Source of the DNA: Roseiflexus sp.
GTDB lineage: Bacteria > Chloroflexota > Chloroflexia > Chloroflexales > Roseiflexaceae
Direction: 5' to 3'
Length of the DNA: 38,847 bases
NCBI GenBank assembly: GCA_017743475.1
Contig: JAGHYV010000042.1
Location: 1-38,847 of the forward strand
Part shown: positions 1 through 8,561 of the stretch, in pieces
Layout: each line of letters opens with the position of its first letter
Numbering within the stretch: position 1 is the stretch's first letter
Program-made: the position numbers and the translations under genes
Notes under the pieces: generated by a model
What the model was told of the DNA's origin: nothing
What the model saw: only the letters and a program-made list of their open reading frames with translations
Databases searched by the model: none

Positions 1-65
1 TGACGACGGTGTATCAGACGGTGATGGGTCACCTGGAGGATGTGTCGTCTGTTACTGGGCATTGA

Positions 66-83
66 GATATGAGCGCTCATATC
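66..83. promoter_or_regulatory. LacI-family-like palindromic operator
   Basis: A perfect 18-bp palindrome, GATATGAGCGCTCATATC, lies five bases beyond the stop codon of the terminal sugar permease gene. Its core TGAGCGCTCA matches the centre of the symmetric lac operator, the kind of site bound by LacI-family repressors, which often control sugar ABC operons. No regulator gene is visible in the window. It may serve a gene beyond the left edge rather than this operon. The symmetry is seen; the binding family is inferred. Confidence 0.5.
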
Positions 84-87
84 GATA

Positions 88-960
88 TTACCCCTTCAAC
101 GACCCTGCCAGCAACCCGCGCAGGAAGTACTTTCCAAGGAAAATGTAGACTAGCAACGGCGGCAATGCAACCATCAACGCCCCAGCCATCTGCACGTTCC
201 ACTGCGTGAACTGACTGCCGGACAGATTTTGCAGCGCAACGGTCACCGGGCGTAGTTGCGGATCGTTGGTGATGATCAGACCAAACAGGAACTCATTCCA
301 GATCGAGGTAAACTGCCAGATCGCTGCCACTACGAACCCTGGCGCAGAGAGCGGCAGCATCACGTGGCGGTAGATATGAAAGAAGTCGGCGCCGTCGATC
401 TTCCCGGCTTCCACAAGTTCGTTCGGCACCGTCGCATAGTAATTCCGGAAGATCAGCGTCGTAATCGGAATGCCGTAAACCACATGCACTAGGATCAAAC
501 CGGGAATAGTGGCGTACAGCCGGATTTCGCGCAATACCTCGACCAGCGGCACCAGCACACTTTGGTAGGGAATGAACATGCCGAAAAGGATCAGGGTGAA
601 GAGCGTTTCTGAGCCGGGAAAGCGCCATTTTGACAAGACATAGCCGTTGAGCGACCCCAGGATGCACGAGATGACCGTCGCTGGAACCACCAGTTGCACG
701 CTGTTCCAGAAACTCCCGCGCATCCCGATCACACCCTCACCCCCATTCCAGGCACGGTTGAAACTCTCCAGCGAGAAGCTGGTCGGCAATTCCCACATGC
801 GGCTGAGACTAACCTGGTCGAAACTTTTGAAACTGGTAATCAGCAGCAGATAGACCGGCAACAGAAAGAACAACAGGAAGATGATCATCACGCCATAGAC
901 GATCACTCGCGACCAGTGAATGTGGCGCCGCTTTGGCGCGGGCATGGCAACACCGCTCAT
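88..960 (-). CDS. Carbohydrate ABC transporter permease (MalG type)
   Basis: A 290-residue inner-membrane permease with about six hydrophobic segments, the first at residues 20-42. It carries the BPD_transp_1 EAA loop (ELVEAGKIDGADFFHIYRHV, near residues 181-200), which docks on the transporter ATPase. It is the second permease of a CUT1 sugar importer and probably pairs with the upstream MalF-type protein. Its start overlaps the stop of that gene by four bases (ATGA), so the two are translationally coupled. No ATPase gene is present; as in many Gram-positive and Chloroflexota systems a shared MsiK/UgpC-type ATPase elsewhere may energise it. The exact sugar cannot be told. Confidence 0.93.
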   Translation of the reverse strand: MSGVAMPAPKRRHIHWSRVIVYGVMIIFLLFFLLPVYLLLITSFKSFDQVSLSRMWELPTSFSLESFNRAWNGGEGVIGMRGSFWNSVQLVVPATVISCILGSLNGYVLSKWRFPGSETLFTLILFGMFIPYQSVLVPLVEVLREIRLYATIPGLILVHVVYGIPITTLIFRNYYATVPNELVEAGKIDGADFFHIYRHVMLPLSAPGFVVAAIWQFTSIWNEFLFGLIITNDPQLRPVTVALQNLSGSQFTQWNVQMAGALMVALPPLLVYIFLGKYFLRGLLAGSLKG

Positions 961-1949
961 CGCTCCACCTCTGTCCGACGGTTGTAGATCAGGTATGGCA
1001 CTACCAGCAACGCCACAACCACCAGCATCACCATTGCAACTGCCGCTCCCTCGGCAAACTTGTTGGCTTTGAAAGTGATCTCATACATGTACAATCCCGG
1101 CACTTCAGTATTGTTGCCGGGCGCACCGCCGGTCATTGTCACAATCAGGTCGAAGATTTTCAGTGAAATATGTCCCAGAATGATCACGGCGCTCAGCGTG
1201 ATTGGTTGGAGCATCGGCAGAGTGATAGTGCGGAACACCTGCCACTCGGTTGCGCCATCAACGCGCGCTGCTTCCTTGATCTCTTCCGGAATGCCGCGCA
1301 ACCCTGCCAGATACATCGCCATCACAAACCCCGACATCTGCCAGACTGCCGCGACAACCACTGGGATCATCGCCATGGGGACTCCGATCCGAGTGCGCAA
1401 CCCTTCGATGCGCCATCCCGGCACAACACTGGTATCCGTTGTCCAGGCTGCCTGGAGAAAACCCAACCCCGACTGCTTGAACAGCAGGTTGATGCCGGTC
1501 GGGTCGTTGGGCCAGTTGCCGGGTGCAAACAACCACTGCCAGACCACGCCGGTGACGATGAACGAGAGCGCCATCGGGAAAATATACACCGAGCGGAAGA
1601 ATCCCTCGAAGCGCACCCGTGAGTCGATCAGCACGGCGAGCAGTAAGCCGATGATCAGACAGGCTGCCAGAAAAAAGACCGTAAAAACAATCAGGTTCCG
1701 AATATTCGTCTGAAAGCGACCGGTATTGAAGATCGTTAGATAATTCTCGAACCCGACAAATGATGTTGTGATCATCAACCCCCGCCAGTCGGTCATAGAA
1801 ATATAGGCAGTCCAACCGATGAATCCATAGACGAACACCGCGATTGCTAGCGCTGATGGGGCAATCATCAGCAGCGCAATCGCCCGGTCACGGTTCATCC
1901 AGCGCACTTGACGGGCGGGATGCGCACTGAGCGTTTTGGCTTGTCGCAT
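957..1949 (-). CDS. Carbohydrate ABC transporter permease (MalF type)
   Basis: A 330-residue inner-membrane permease. The cytoplasmic N-terminus is rich in Arg/Lys and is followed by a membrane segment at about residues 27-48; further segments follow. The EAA loop reads EEIKEAARVDGATEWQVFRT near residues 222-241. Family knowledge places it as the first permease of a CUT1 sugar importer that forms a heterodimer with the MalG-type protein directly downstream. The gene sits about 290 bp after the binding-protein gene, and that gap contains stable hairpins that could lower permease expression relative to the binding protein. Confidence 0.93.
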   Translation of the reverse strand: MRQAKTLSAHPARQVRWMNRDRAIALLMIAPSALAIAVFVYGFIGWTAYISMTDWRGLMITTSFVGFENYLTIFNTGRFQTNIRNLIVFTVFFLAACLIIGLLLAVLIDSRVRFEGFFRSVYIFPMALSFIVTGVVWQWLFAPGNWPNDPTGINLLFKQSGLGFLQAAWTTDTSVVPGWRIEGLRTRIGVPMAMIPVVVAAVWQMSGFVMAMYLAGLRGIPEEIKEAARVDGATEWQVFRTITLPMLQPITLSAVIILGHISLKIFDLIVTMTGGAPGNNTEVPGLYMYEITFKANKFAEGAAVAMVMLVVVALLVVPYLIYNRRTEVER

Positions 1950-2023
1950 TTGTGCCTCTCATCGATGAGAATAGCGACGGTGTTTCAGTGTACATTTTCT
2001 ACACGCAGTGTGCACGAGCTCTA

Positions 2024-2051
2024 GAGATGCCCGGCGGAGAACGGGCATCTC
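2024..2051 (-). terminator. Stem-loop between binding protein and permeases
   Basis: A perfect 10-bp stem (GAGATGCCCG / CGGGCATCTC) closes an 8-nt loop. It lies between the binding-protein stop and the first permease start. There is no U-tract, so it is more likely an mRNA-stabilising or partial attenuation hairpin of the kind found after malE-like genes than a full terminator. Confidence 0.6.
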
Positions 2052-2153
2052 AAGGGTTTCCCAATGATCGTTCGTGATGGTGCAGGTGATGTAACAATCC
2101 AGGCAATTACTTGCGAACCCTGTTCCGTGATCTGCTTGCAGATTACAGTCATA

Positions 2154-2185
2154 CGCAGGGACGCACTAGATCAGTCGCCCCTGCG
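2154..2185 (-). terminator. Second stem-loop downstream of binding-protein gene
   Basis: CGCAGGG at 2154-2160 pairs with CCCTGCG at 2179-2185, and two more G-C pairs form beyond one mismatch. It stands about 50 bases after the binding-protein stop codon. With the hairpin at 2024-2051 it suggests a processed or attenuated junction. There is no U-run. Confidence 0.4.
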
Positions 2186-2236
2186 CGACATAATTTAGGC
2201 GTCAGCAATGCCTGCTGATGCTGTGGCGACGGACTA

Positions 2237-3544
2237 CTACTTCAGGTCTTTCGCAGCGTCCCGCAATGCCTGCACAACGGCATCAACGTCAAGATCGCTG
2301 GCGAACACATTCAGCGCATTACCGTACTCGGTCATATACGCTTCGGGAGCAGCGGCACCGTGTACAACGCTGGGAACCAGTTTCTCGCTGCCGAAAGCTT
2401 TGATCGAATACTTCAGATACTCATCGTACAGGCTTACATCAGCGTCGATGCGTGCTGGGATCGATCCCTTCTTTGGATTGAAGGCATCCTGCCCCTCGCG
2501 CGAACCGCAGAGCGCCAGCCATGCCTTCGCCTGCTCTGGGTTCGGCGCGCCCTTCGCCAGCCCGAAACTGTCCGACAGCCACATGAAGACACCGTCGTTG
2601 CCGGGGGCTGCGGCATAGCCGTAATCCACGCCGACTTTCGCGCCCTTGCTAATGAAGTAGCCGTGCGCCCAGTCGCCCATGATCGTCATACCAGCCTTGC
2701 CGTCGAGCACCAGTTGCGCTGCGTCAGCCCAACTAAGGGAGGAGCGGTCACTGTTGGAGTATTCCAGCATGCGCTTAGCGATCTCGGCGGCCTGGCGCAC
2801 GCGCGGATCGCTCCAGTCTGCGCCGGGCTGGAACAGTCTGGCATAATCCTCCGGTCCGAAAACCGCCAGCAGCACGCTCTCGAACAGGTGTGGCGTCTCA
2901 AACTTGTCCTTGCCGCCAACTGCTAGGGGAATGATCCCCTTTGCCTTGAGCGCTTCAGCGACTGTAAAGAAGTCATCGATGGTCTTGGGCGGGGTTAGAC
3001 CATTCTCCTGGAAGATTTTGATATTGTACCAGAGCACGTTCGAGCGGTGGATATTCACCGGCACCGACCAGATTTCACCATTGTAGGTAATCTGTTCGAG
3101 CAGTTTCGGCGGCATTACCTTGTCGAAACCCTGCTCTTTGAAGAACTGGGTCAGTGGCTCCATCTGACCGGCATCTACATATGCGGTCAGCTCTTTGCCA
3201 GCGTGCACCTGCCAGCTATCTGGCGGTTGACCACCCTGGAGGCGTGTCTTCAGTACCGTCTTGGCATTCGTGCCAGCGCCGCCAGCGACCGTAGCATTCA
3301 CGATTTCGACACCGGGATACTTCTGCTGATAGATGCTGAACATTGCATTCAGCCCATCCGCTTCACCGCCGTTCGTCCACCAGCTGAAGATTTCGAGTTT
3401 CCCGCCACCGGTCTGCGCGGGGGCAGTCGTCGGCTGTGTGGGGGCGGCAGTCGGTTGTGCGGTGGACGGTGCGCCACAGGCTGCCAGCGCGAGTGTAATG
3501 ATCGCAAATGCACTGATGAGTTTCAACCACTTCGTTGTACGCAT
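2237..3544 (-). CDS. Extracellular sugar-binding lipoprotein of ABC importer
   Basis: A 435-residue solute-binding protein of the SBP_bac_1 (MalE-like) family. Residues 1-22 form a lipoprotein signal peptide with lipobox LAAC, so Cys22 should be lipidated. A Thr/Pro/Gln/Ala linker follows (residues 23-46), as is common in Chloroflexota lipoproteins. The mature domain starts KLEIFSWWTNGGEADGL, where the WWT and acidic residues resemble sugar-contact positions of the family. It captures substrate outside the membrane and delivers it to the two permeases encoded downstream. The substrate is unknown; a monosaccharide or oligosaccharide is likely. Confidence 0.93.
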   Translation of the reverse strand: MRTTKWLKLISAFAIITLALAACGAPSTAQPTAAPTQPTTAPAQTGGGKLEIFSWWTNGGEADGLNAMFSIYQQKYPGVEIVNATVAGGAGTNAKTVLKTRLQGGQPPDSWQVHAGKELTAYVDAGQMEPLTQFFKEQGFDKVMPPKLLEQITYNGEIWSVPVNIHRSNVLWYNIKIFQENGLTPPKTIDDFFTVAEALKAKGIIPLAVGGKDKFETPHLFESVLLAVFGPEDYARLFQPGADWSDPRVRQAAEIAKRMLEYSNSDRSSLSWADAAQLVLDGKAGMTIMGDWAHGYFISKGAKVGVDYGYAAAPGNDGVFMWLSDSFGLAKGAPNPEQAKAWLALCGSREGQDAFNPKKGSIPARIDADVSLYDEYLKYSIKAFGSEKLVPSVVHGAAAPEAYMTEYGNALNVFASDLDVDAVVQALRDAAKDLK

Positions 3545-3664
3545 AGCTTCCCTGCCTTTCAGATGGAACGATGGTCACGCGGAGAATGATCCATCAACAT
3601 TGGCGGTGCTCAACCGAACCGAAGCATGCACCTCCCTTACGCGGTTTAGAGAGCGGATATAATG

Positions 3665-3670
3665 AGTATA
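3665..3670 (-). promoter_or_regulatory. Possible -10 box for the sugar importer operon
   Basis: The minus strand reads TATACT about 120 bases upstream of the binding-protein start, within an AT-rich stretch of an otherwise GC-rich region. No convincing -35 hexamer is seen, so the assignment is tentative. Confidence 0.35.
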
Positions 3671-3692
3671 GCATAAATTCGCAGCGATCATT

Positions 3693-4754
3693 TCATGAAG
3701 CTATCTCCCCGCGCGGTAGAATGAGCGTAAACACACTTCCTTTACCGATGCCGGGGCTGGCAGCAGTGATCTCGCCACCCATTGCCCGCGCCAGGTGACG
3801 CGCAATCGTCAGACCGATCCCGCTGCCACCGCTTGCCCGACTTCGCGACGGATCGACGCGGTAGAAACGCTCAAACAGGTAGGGCAATGCTTCGGCAGGG
3901 ATGCCGATGCCGGTGTCCTCAACGACCACCTGCACGTGGGTTGACTCACATCGCACGCGGATCGTGATACTTCCATCTTCCGGTGTGTATTGGATGGCGT
4001 TGCCGATCAGATTTACCAGCACCTGCGCTGTCCGATCCGGATCGGCGTATGCCAGCGCTTCTTCCTCCGGCGCTTCGATCACAACCTGCAGGTACTGTTC
4101 GATCAGTTGCGGTCGCAGTTGCGCGACGATAAGGTGCACCAGCGCCACGACATCGAAGCGTTGTGGCTGGATTGCAACCTGCCCTGCTTCCACGCGCGAG
4201 AGGTGCTGAAGATCATCGACCAGTTTGCGGAGACGCCGCACTTCGTGCTGCATGGCATAGATCGTCTCAGGATCGCCCGGCAGCACGCCGTCGAGCAGTC
4301 CTTCCAGGTACCCTTCCAGACCGGCGAGCGGCGTGCGCAGTTCGTGCGCTACGTTGCCGATCAGGGTAATACGCTGGCGCTCGACCTGCGCCAGCGTCTC
4401 CGCCATCTGATTGAAACTCTGCGCAACGTCACGGAGTTCGTCGGTTAGCGGCGCCGTTACCCGCTCATCGTAGTTCCCGCCAGCGATCCGGCGACTGCTG
4501 GCTGCAAGTTGTTGCAACGGTCGCAGGATTTCGCGCACCAGCAGGATGCTCGTCGTCAGCCCGGCGATTGTCGCTGCCAGCGCCGCCACAACCAGCGCCT
4601 GGATCACTGCCGACTGGAAGACAGGCAACAATGCGGGATCAACTGAACGCGCTGCCAGCGTTTCCGCCGTCACGATCAGGGTAAGGACGCCGACAATCAC
4701 GACAAGCATCTGCGCTGCGATGATCCGCCAGCGGAGTTGGCGCCACAGTCCCAT
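3693..4754 (-). CDS. Membrane sensor histidine kinase
   Basis: A 353-residue two-component kinase. Two membrane segments (about 11-33 and 47-72) are followed by a HAMP linker (about 75-125). The HisKA domain holds phospho-acceptor His137 in VAHELRTP. The HATPase_c domain has the N box (NLIGNAIQYTP), G1 box (DTGIGIP), F box (LFERFYR) and G2 box (GGSGIGLTIA). The periplasmic loop is very short, so it probably senses a membrane signal. The ATG chosen lies one base after the stop of the response-regulator gene; a longer upstream reading frame is a shadow of that gene. Its cognate regulator is frameshifted, so the pathway may be broken. Confidence 0.92.
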   Translation of the reverse strand: MGLWRQLRWRIIAAQMLVVIVGVLTLIVTAETLAARSVDPALLPVFQSAVIQALVVAALAATIAGLTTSILLVREILRPLQQLAASSRRIAGGNYDERVTAPLTDELRDVAQSFNQMAETLAQVERQRITLIGNVAHELRTPLAGLEGYLEGLLDGVLPGDPETIYAMQHEVRRLRKLVDDLQHLSRVEAGQVAIQPQRFDVVALVHLIVAQLRPQLIEQYLQVVIEAPEEEALAYADPDRTAQVLVNLIGNAIQYTPEDGSITIRVRCESTHVQVVVEDTGIGIPAEALPYLFERFYRVDPSRSRASGGSGIGLTIARHLARAMGGEITAASPGIGKGSVFTLILPRGEIAS

Positions 4755-4755
4755 A

Positions 4756-5444
4756 TTACACCGCAGCATCAATGAACTTGTACCCGACGCCACGCACGGT
4801 CTGAATGAGCGGCACGCCGGCGACTGCTTCCAGTTTCCGCCGCACCTGACCGACATAGACGTCCACTACGCGGTCAGTGCCGTAGAAATTGTTGCCCCAC
4901 ACCAGATCGAGGATCTGCTCACGGCTCAACACCCTGCCGCGGCGTCGCGCCAGCGCCAGCAATACGTCGAACTCGGTGGCGGTCAGGTCGATTGCCTGAT
5001 CGCCCACGTAGACTTCACGCCGATCCGGGTCGATCTGCAGGTGCGCAAAGCGCAGGGTGGGGTCGATCATCGGTGATGCGGAACGACGGCGACGCAGAAT
5101 TGCCTCGATGCGCGCAACCAGTTCGCGCGGGCTGAACGGCTTGATCACATAGTCATCGGCGCCGATGCGCAATCCTGCAACCCGGTCGCTTTCTTCGCTC
5201 CGTGCTGTCAGCATGATGATGAAGACGTCCGATTCTGACGGAGGCGTGCAGCCACTTCCATGCCGTCCATTCCCGGCAGGTTGAGATCGAGAATGACCAG
5301 ATCGGGACGCTCACGACGCGCCAGTTCCACCCCCTCCGGTCTGCTATCCGCCGGCAGCACGCGAAAACCTGCCTGTTCAAGATAGGCGCGCACAACGGTG
5401 CGGATGCTGGCTTCGTCCTCAATGATCAGGATTGTGGCGTTCAT
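4756..5444 (-). pseudogene. OmpR-family response regulator, frameshifted
   Basis: Two overlapping frames together make one OmpR/PhoB regulator of about 229 residues. The first (5208-5444) encodes the receiver start: acidic pair DE, phospho-acceptor Asp in LVILDLNLPGMDGMEV. The second (4756-5214) resumes at [16 protein letters not shown] with the conserved Lys in VIKPFSP, then a winged-helix DNA-binding domain (TATEFDVLLALARRRGRVLSREQIL). The switch is needed near 5215-5226, where one base appears missing between Gln of RLRQ and the expected [11 protein letters not shown]. It sits between the AhpD-like gene (26-bp overlap) and the kinase (1-bp gap). A sequencing error is possible and would restore an intact gene. 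Confidence 0.85.
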
Positions 5445-5937
5445 CGTCAGCGGTCGCTCCGAACCGTCCTCCCGAAATACGAAAGAGCGGGTAGTCGAAC
5501 GTATTGCTGACCAGGTTTCCCATCCGTATCATTCGCAACACTGCCTCGATTGCCCCGGCGCGGAGAACGCCGTACTCACAGAACAGGCGTTCACGCGCTG
5601 CCGCTTCCGGCGTTGCGTCAGTTTCCGCCCAGTGGTACGCATATGTCAGAGCTGGCGCTTCATCAGGCGGGCAGTCGTCCAGGGTCTGATTCAAAATCCG
5701 GGCGATCTCGGCGTTCGATACGCCAGCTGCCAGCGCCATCCGGGTATGGGCGAACGAGCAGTAGCGGTAGCGGTTGACCGCAGTGACTGCCAGCATCGGA
5801 CGCTCGCGGAACGCTGGTGTGAGCTGGGTGCGCGCCAGCTGCAACTGCGCGCGATGCCAGACCAACCAGGCGACATCTGCCAGAAACGGGTGCAGACTGG
5901 TATAGAAACGGCGAGGAAAGGTCGTCGTGCGGTTCAT
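5419..5937 (-). CDS. AhpD-like/carboxymuconolactone decarboxylase family protein
   Basis: A 172-residue, mostly helical protein with a YCSFAHTRMA motif (around residues 59-68). This corresponds to the CxxxH version of the AhpD/CMD active site rather than the CxxC of true AhpD. Family members act in peroxide defence or as carboxymuconolactone decarboxylases, but many are uncharacterised. Its start overlaps the methyltransferase stop by four bases (ATGA), and its end overlaps the response-regulator start by 26 bp, so it belongs to the same operon. A redox link to the two-component system is only an inference. Confidence 0.7.
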   Translation of the reverse strand: MNRTTTFPRRFYTSLHPFLADVAWLVWHRAQLQLARTQLTPAFRERPMLAVTAVNRYRYCSFAHTRMALAAGVSNAEIARILNQTLDDCPPDEAPALTYAYHWAETDATPEAAARERLFCEYGVLRAGAIEAVLRMIRMGNLVSNTFDYPLFRISGGRFGATADDERHNPDH

Positions 5938-6517
5938 CGGGTTTCTCCAGACGGCTTGTCCGCGACGATCCAGGCGGAAAAGCGGTCGCGCTCTGCCACC
6001 TGCGCGTGCAGTTCCTGCGCCGCCGGCAGGTCACGCACGATTTCCGGCGCCAGGAACGTGCTTCTCATCAGTGCCGTACGTTCCGCCAGCGCGACCAGTT
6101 TAACTGCCGGGCGGTGGATGTCCGGCTCTTCAATGACCAGCCTTCCGCCAGGCGCAAGCACACGCGCTAGTTCGCGCACTGCTGCCCGCTGGTCGGAAAA
6201 GTGATGCAGCGCATCGACAACTAGACTAGAATACGGTCGAAGAATCCGTCGCGAAAAGGAAGCCGTTGCACCTGCGCCTGCACCGGATGCAACGTCGATT
6301 TTTCGCGGGCGCGTCGCAGCATTTGACGCGACTGATCGCTGACGATCAAGCCGCCGACGAATGGGCGCAATCTGGCGGCGACACGTTCCGTGCCGCCGCC
6401 AGCGTCGAGCAGCCACCCATCGGTTGGTAGACGCAAGAGCGCTATCAGGCGCGCCGGATTGGGTAGACCGATCAGCCAGTCGTACACCGGCGCCAGAATG
6501 TCAAAATGATCGAGCAT
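5934..6517 (-). pseudogene. Class I SAM-dependent methyltransferase broken by 5-bp duplication
   Basis: The first frame, from ATG 6517 (or 6529), encodes MLDHFDILAPVYDWLIGLP and SAM-binding motif I (LLDAGGGTERVAARL), and ends in LPFRDGFFDRILV then a stop. The second frame continues exactly where the fold should, VDALHHFSDQRAAVREL, then motif III (LAPGGRLVIEEPD). At 6221-6230 the plus strand reads CTAGACTAGA, a tandem CTAGA duplication. Removing one copy gives uninterrupted ...RILVVDALHHF. The gene is therefore a UbiE/Methyltransf_11-type enzyme inactivated by slippage, first in the operon with the AhpD-like, regulator and kinase genes. Substrate unknown. Confidence 0.85.
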
Positions 6518-6588
6518 ACTCGTGTGCATTGTACAGTTATGCCGCCGTTTGAGCCATGATACGACTTCGTTGCAAAACGCACCGCAGA

Positions 6589-6885
6589 GTTTATGGTCCT
6601 TGAACAATTACTCCGCTCTCGTCCGCGCAGGCAGGCTTTGCCTCATGTAGCCGAGGGCTGATGGTCTTTGAAGAAATAATCCGCTCTCGTCCGCGCAGGT
6701 GGGCGTCGCCCTGGAGAGCCAAGGGCTTTAGCTCGACAGCAAGCTCTCCTATCGGGTTATCGTGTATCGGCTATTACTCAGCCCGACGGCAAGCTCTCGT
6801 ATCGGCTATCGGCTATTCCTTAGCCCGACGGCACGAGGCGCATACTGAGATTTATTTCCCGATCTTCATTTTTCTCGCCCGGCGC
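6589..6885. repeat. 68-bp tandem repeat cluster, copy 1
   Basis: The 537-bp gap between the methyltransferase and radical SAM genes has no convincing gene. Two units about 68 bp apart begin ATGGTCYTTGAA, continue with ATTACTCCGCT or ATAATCCGCT, then TCGTCCGCGCAGG, and end GCCGAGGGC or GCCAAGGGC. Degenerate copies of AGCCCGACGGC and CTCGTATCGGCTAT follow, closing with GAGATTTATTTCCCGATC. The same units, in the same order and orientation, recur at 11107-11395. Short palindromes inside each unit (GCCxGCGCAGGCxGGC type) could form hairpins. Confidence 0.8.
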
Positions 6886-7054
6886 TCCTGGCGTCTCGAT
6901 GGTTAACGCTACACTTTCGTTGTTGGGATGCAACCCTCTACTACAAAAGTCTCTCCTCAGATGCACCACCTGGTAAGGTACCATGGCATGATGGTGGAAA
7001 TACTATCGACACCATCACAGTGTAGCGGATGCTCTGCAGACGGAGGAGTGCAGG

Positions 7055-8029
7055 ATGGCGTGCGTTTTCGGTCCCATCCCTTCGCGGCGGCTTGGACGTT
7101 CACTGGGGGTCGACCCCGTGCCGCTAAAGACCTGCAACTGGAACTGCGTCTACTGTCAGTTGGGACGAACGCGCCCGCTGACCAACGAACGTCGCGTGTA
7201 TGTTCCGCTGCCAGTCATTCTGAGCGAACTCGAACAAGCGCTGGCGACCCGAGCTCCCGATGAGATCGACTGGGTCACGATTGTTGGATCGGGCGAGCCG
7301 ACGTTGCACAGTGAGATTGGGGAACTGATCCGCGCCATCAAGCGCATGACCACGTTGCCGCTCGCTGTCATTACCAACGGCGCGCTCCTCTATTCGCCCG
7401 ACGTGCGGGCAGACCTCTGCGCCGCAGATGCAGTGATGCCGACGTTTTCCGCTGGCTCGGCGTCGGTCTATCGTGCGCTGCACCGTCCGCACCCCGAAAC
7501 GACGTTCGAGCGCCTGCTGGAAGGGTTGGTCGCATTCCGCGCCGAATACCGCGGGAAACTGTGGGTCGAGGTGATGCTGGTGCGTGGTGTGAATGATAGC
7601 GAGGAAGCGTTGCGCGATCTGGCATCGGCGTTGCAGCGTATTCAGCCCGACCGGATCGACATCACGCTGCCAGAGCGTCCTCCGGCTGAGCCCTGGGTCG
7701 AACCGCCCAATGCCGGGGGGTTGATGCGCGCGACGGCGATTCTCGGCGCATCCGCGCACGTGGTCCATCCGGCGGAAGGAAGTTTCGACCTGCGCGGATA
7801 TGCCACGCCAGTTGAAGCGATCCTCGCCATCATCGCGCGCCACCCGATGCATGTCACGGAACTGGAACGCGCACTGACGCGCTGGGCGCCGGATCAGGTT
7901 CATGAGGCACTGCGCACACTCGAAGCGAGTGGTGCAGCCCGGCTGATCGAACGTTACGGTTCACAATTCTGGTGCGCTGCCGATGCCTTCTACGCCCCGG
8001 CTGCGTGCGCAATGATGGACTTGAGTTAA
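7055..8029 (+). CDS. Radical SAM protein (COG0731-like)
   Basis: A 324-residue radical SAM enzyme with the 4Fe-4S motif CNWNCVYC (Cys27, Cys31, Cys34) and a GSGEPTLH motif typical of the COG0731 Fe-S oxidoreductase group. The N-terminal [19 protein letters not shown] is a strong hallmark of that group. The C-terminal part (after about residue 245) looks like a small winged-helix domain ([24 protein letters not shown] region). A GGAGG ribosome-binding site lies 7-11 bases before the ATG. The biochemical role is not established for the family. It stands alone between the repeat cluster and the broken ATPase locus. Confidence 0.88.
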   Translation: MACVFGPIPSRRLGRSLGVDPVPLKTCNWNCVYCQLGRTRPLTNERRVYVPLPVILSELEQALATRAPDEIDWVTIVGSGEPTLHSEIGELIRAIKRMTTLPLAVITNGALLYSPDVRADLCAADAVMPTFSAGSASVYRALHRPHPETTFERLLEGLVAFRAEYRGKLWVEVMLVRGVNDSEEALRDLASALQRIQPDRIDITLPERPPAEPWVEPPNAGGLMRATAILGASAHVVHPAEGSFDLRGYATPVEAILAIIARHPMHVTELERALTRWAPDQVHEALRTLEASGAARLIERYGSQFWCAADAFYAPAACAMMDLS

Positions 8030-8038
8030 TCTCGCCCC

Positions 8039-8068
8039 TTGTCGGTGGCGCGAGCGCCGTGCTATACT
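8039..8068 (+). promoter_or_regulatory. Sigma70-like promoter of the small membrane protein/STAND locus
   Basis: TTGTCG at 8039-8044, an 18-bp spacer and TATACT at 8063-8068 form a plausible sigma70-type promoter. It lies about 180 bases upstream of the small membrane protein gene. Confidence 0.5.
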
Positions 8069-8114
8069 TGCTTCCGGTAACTCAACACCTGCCCCAGGCG
8101 TTAACCTGACAAAG

Positions 8115-8187
8115 GTGTGCACAGACTTGCAGCCGTTGCAGCACACGCTTCTCTGACAGGGTTTGCCCATTGTGGGCGATAACCCGC
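8115..8187 (+). other. Structured 5' leader
   Basis: Between the promoter and the first gene lie two nested inverted repeats. One is GTGTGC (8115-8120) with GCACAC (8141-8146), enclosing a TGCA/TGCA pair. The other is GGGTT-TGCCC with GGGC-GATAACCC (about 8159-8185). They suggest a folded leader. It matches no riboswitch class I recognise. Confidence 0.35.
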
Positions 8188-8251
8188 ATATCCGATTGCC
8201 TTGCCGGGCATTGGCGGCGTGCCCTGCACCGCGAGACGAAAGTGAGCGACT

Positions 8252-8549
8252 ATGACTGACTGGACGCTCTACACCATCACTGGCGCCGCTGCGTTGCTTG
8301 TCATCCTGCTGATCATCTTCGTCGTCAGGGGCAAGATCACGATTGGCGAGATCGAAATCGGCTGGCCCCCCACGATCAAGTTGACGCCGAAGGGCGACGA
8401 CAGTCCACCCGCAGGCAGCAAGGACGAGATCATCGCAAAGAATGAGGGCAAGATTCGGACGCGTCGAGATCGAGGGAGCAGCGCAGGACTTCAGCGCCCT
8501 CGCCGACAAAGGCAAGATCGGCAATGTAAAGGTCAAACGCAAGTTGTAG
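8252..8549 (+). pseudogene. Small membrane protein upstream of STAND ATPase, frameshifted
   Basis: Starts MTDWTLYTITGAAALLVILL, one membrane helix at about residues 9-24, then a short beta-rich tail (GKITIGEIEIGWPPTIKL). After NEGKI one extra T (near 8455) shifts the frame. In the other frame the protein continues GRVEIEGAAQDFSALADKG, then KIGNVKVKRKL, and stops at 8547-8549, 12 bases before the next gene. Without the correction the reading frame runs into the ATPase gene as low-complexity Arg-rich sequence. Function unknown. The GKIGNVxV motif also occurs in the ATPase next door, so the two genes may share a small domain. Confidence 0.65.
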
Positions 8550-8561
8550 CCGGGGCAAGCT

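Noticed and set aside
3-65. Plus-strand frame ending TTVYQTVMGHLEDVSSVTGH as the tail of a gene from the left
   Set aside because: Only 20 codons visible; cannot be told from chance.
5208-5230. Programmed frameshift in the response regulator
   Set aside because: No slippery heptamer or stimulatory structure is visible at the junction.
6661-6906. 81-residue frame inside the left repeat cluster
   Set aside because: Encoded wholly by repeat units; not a gene.
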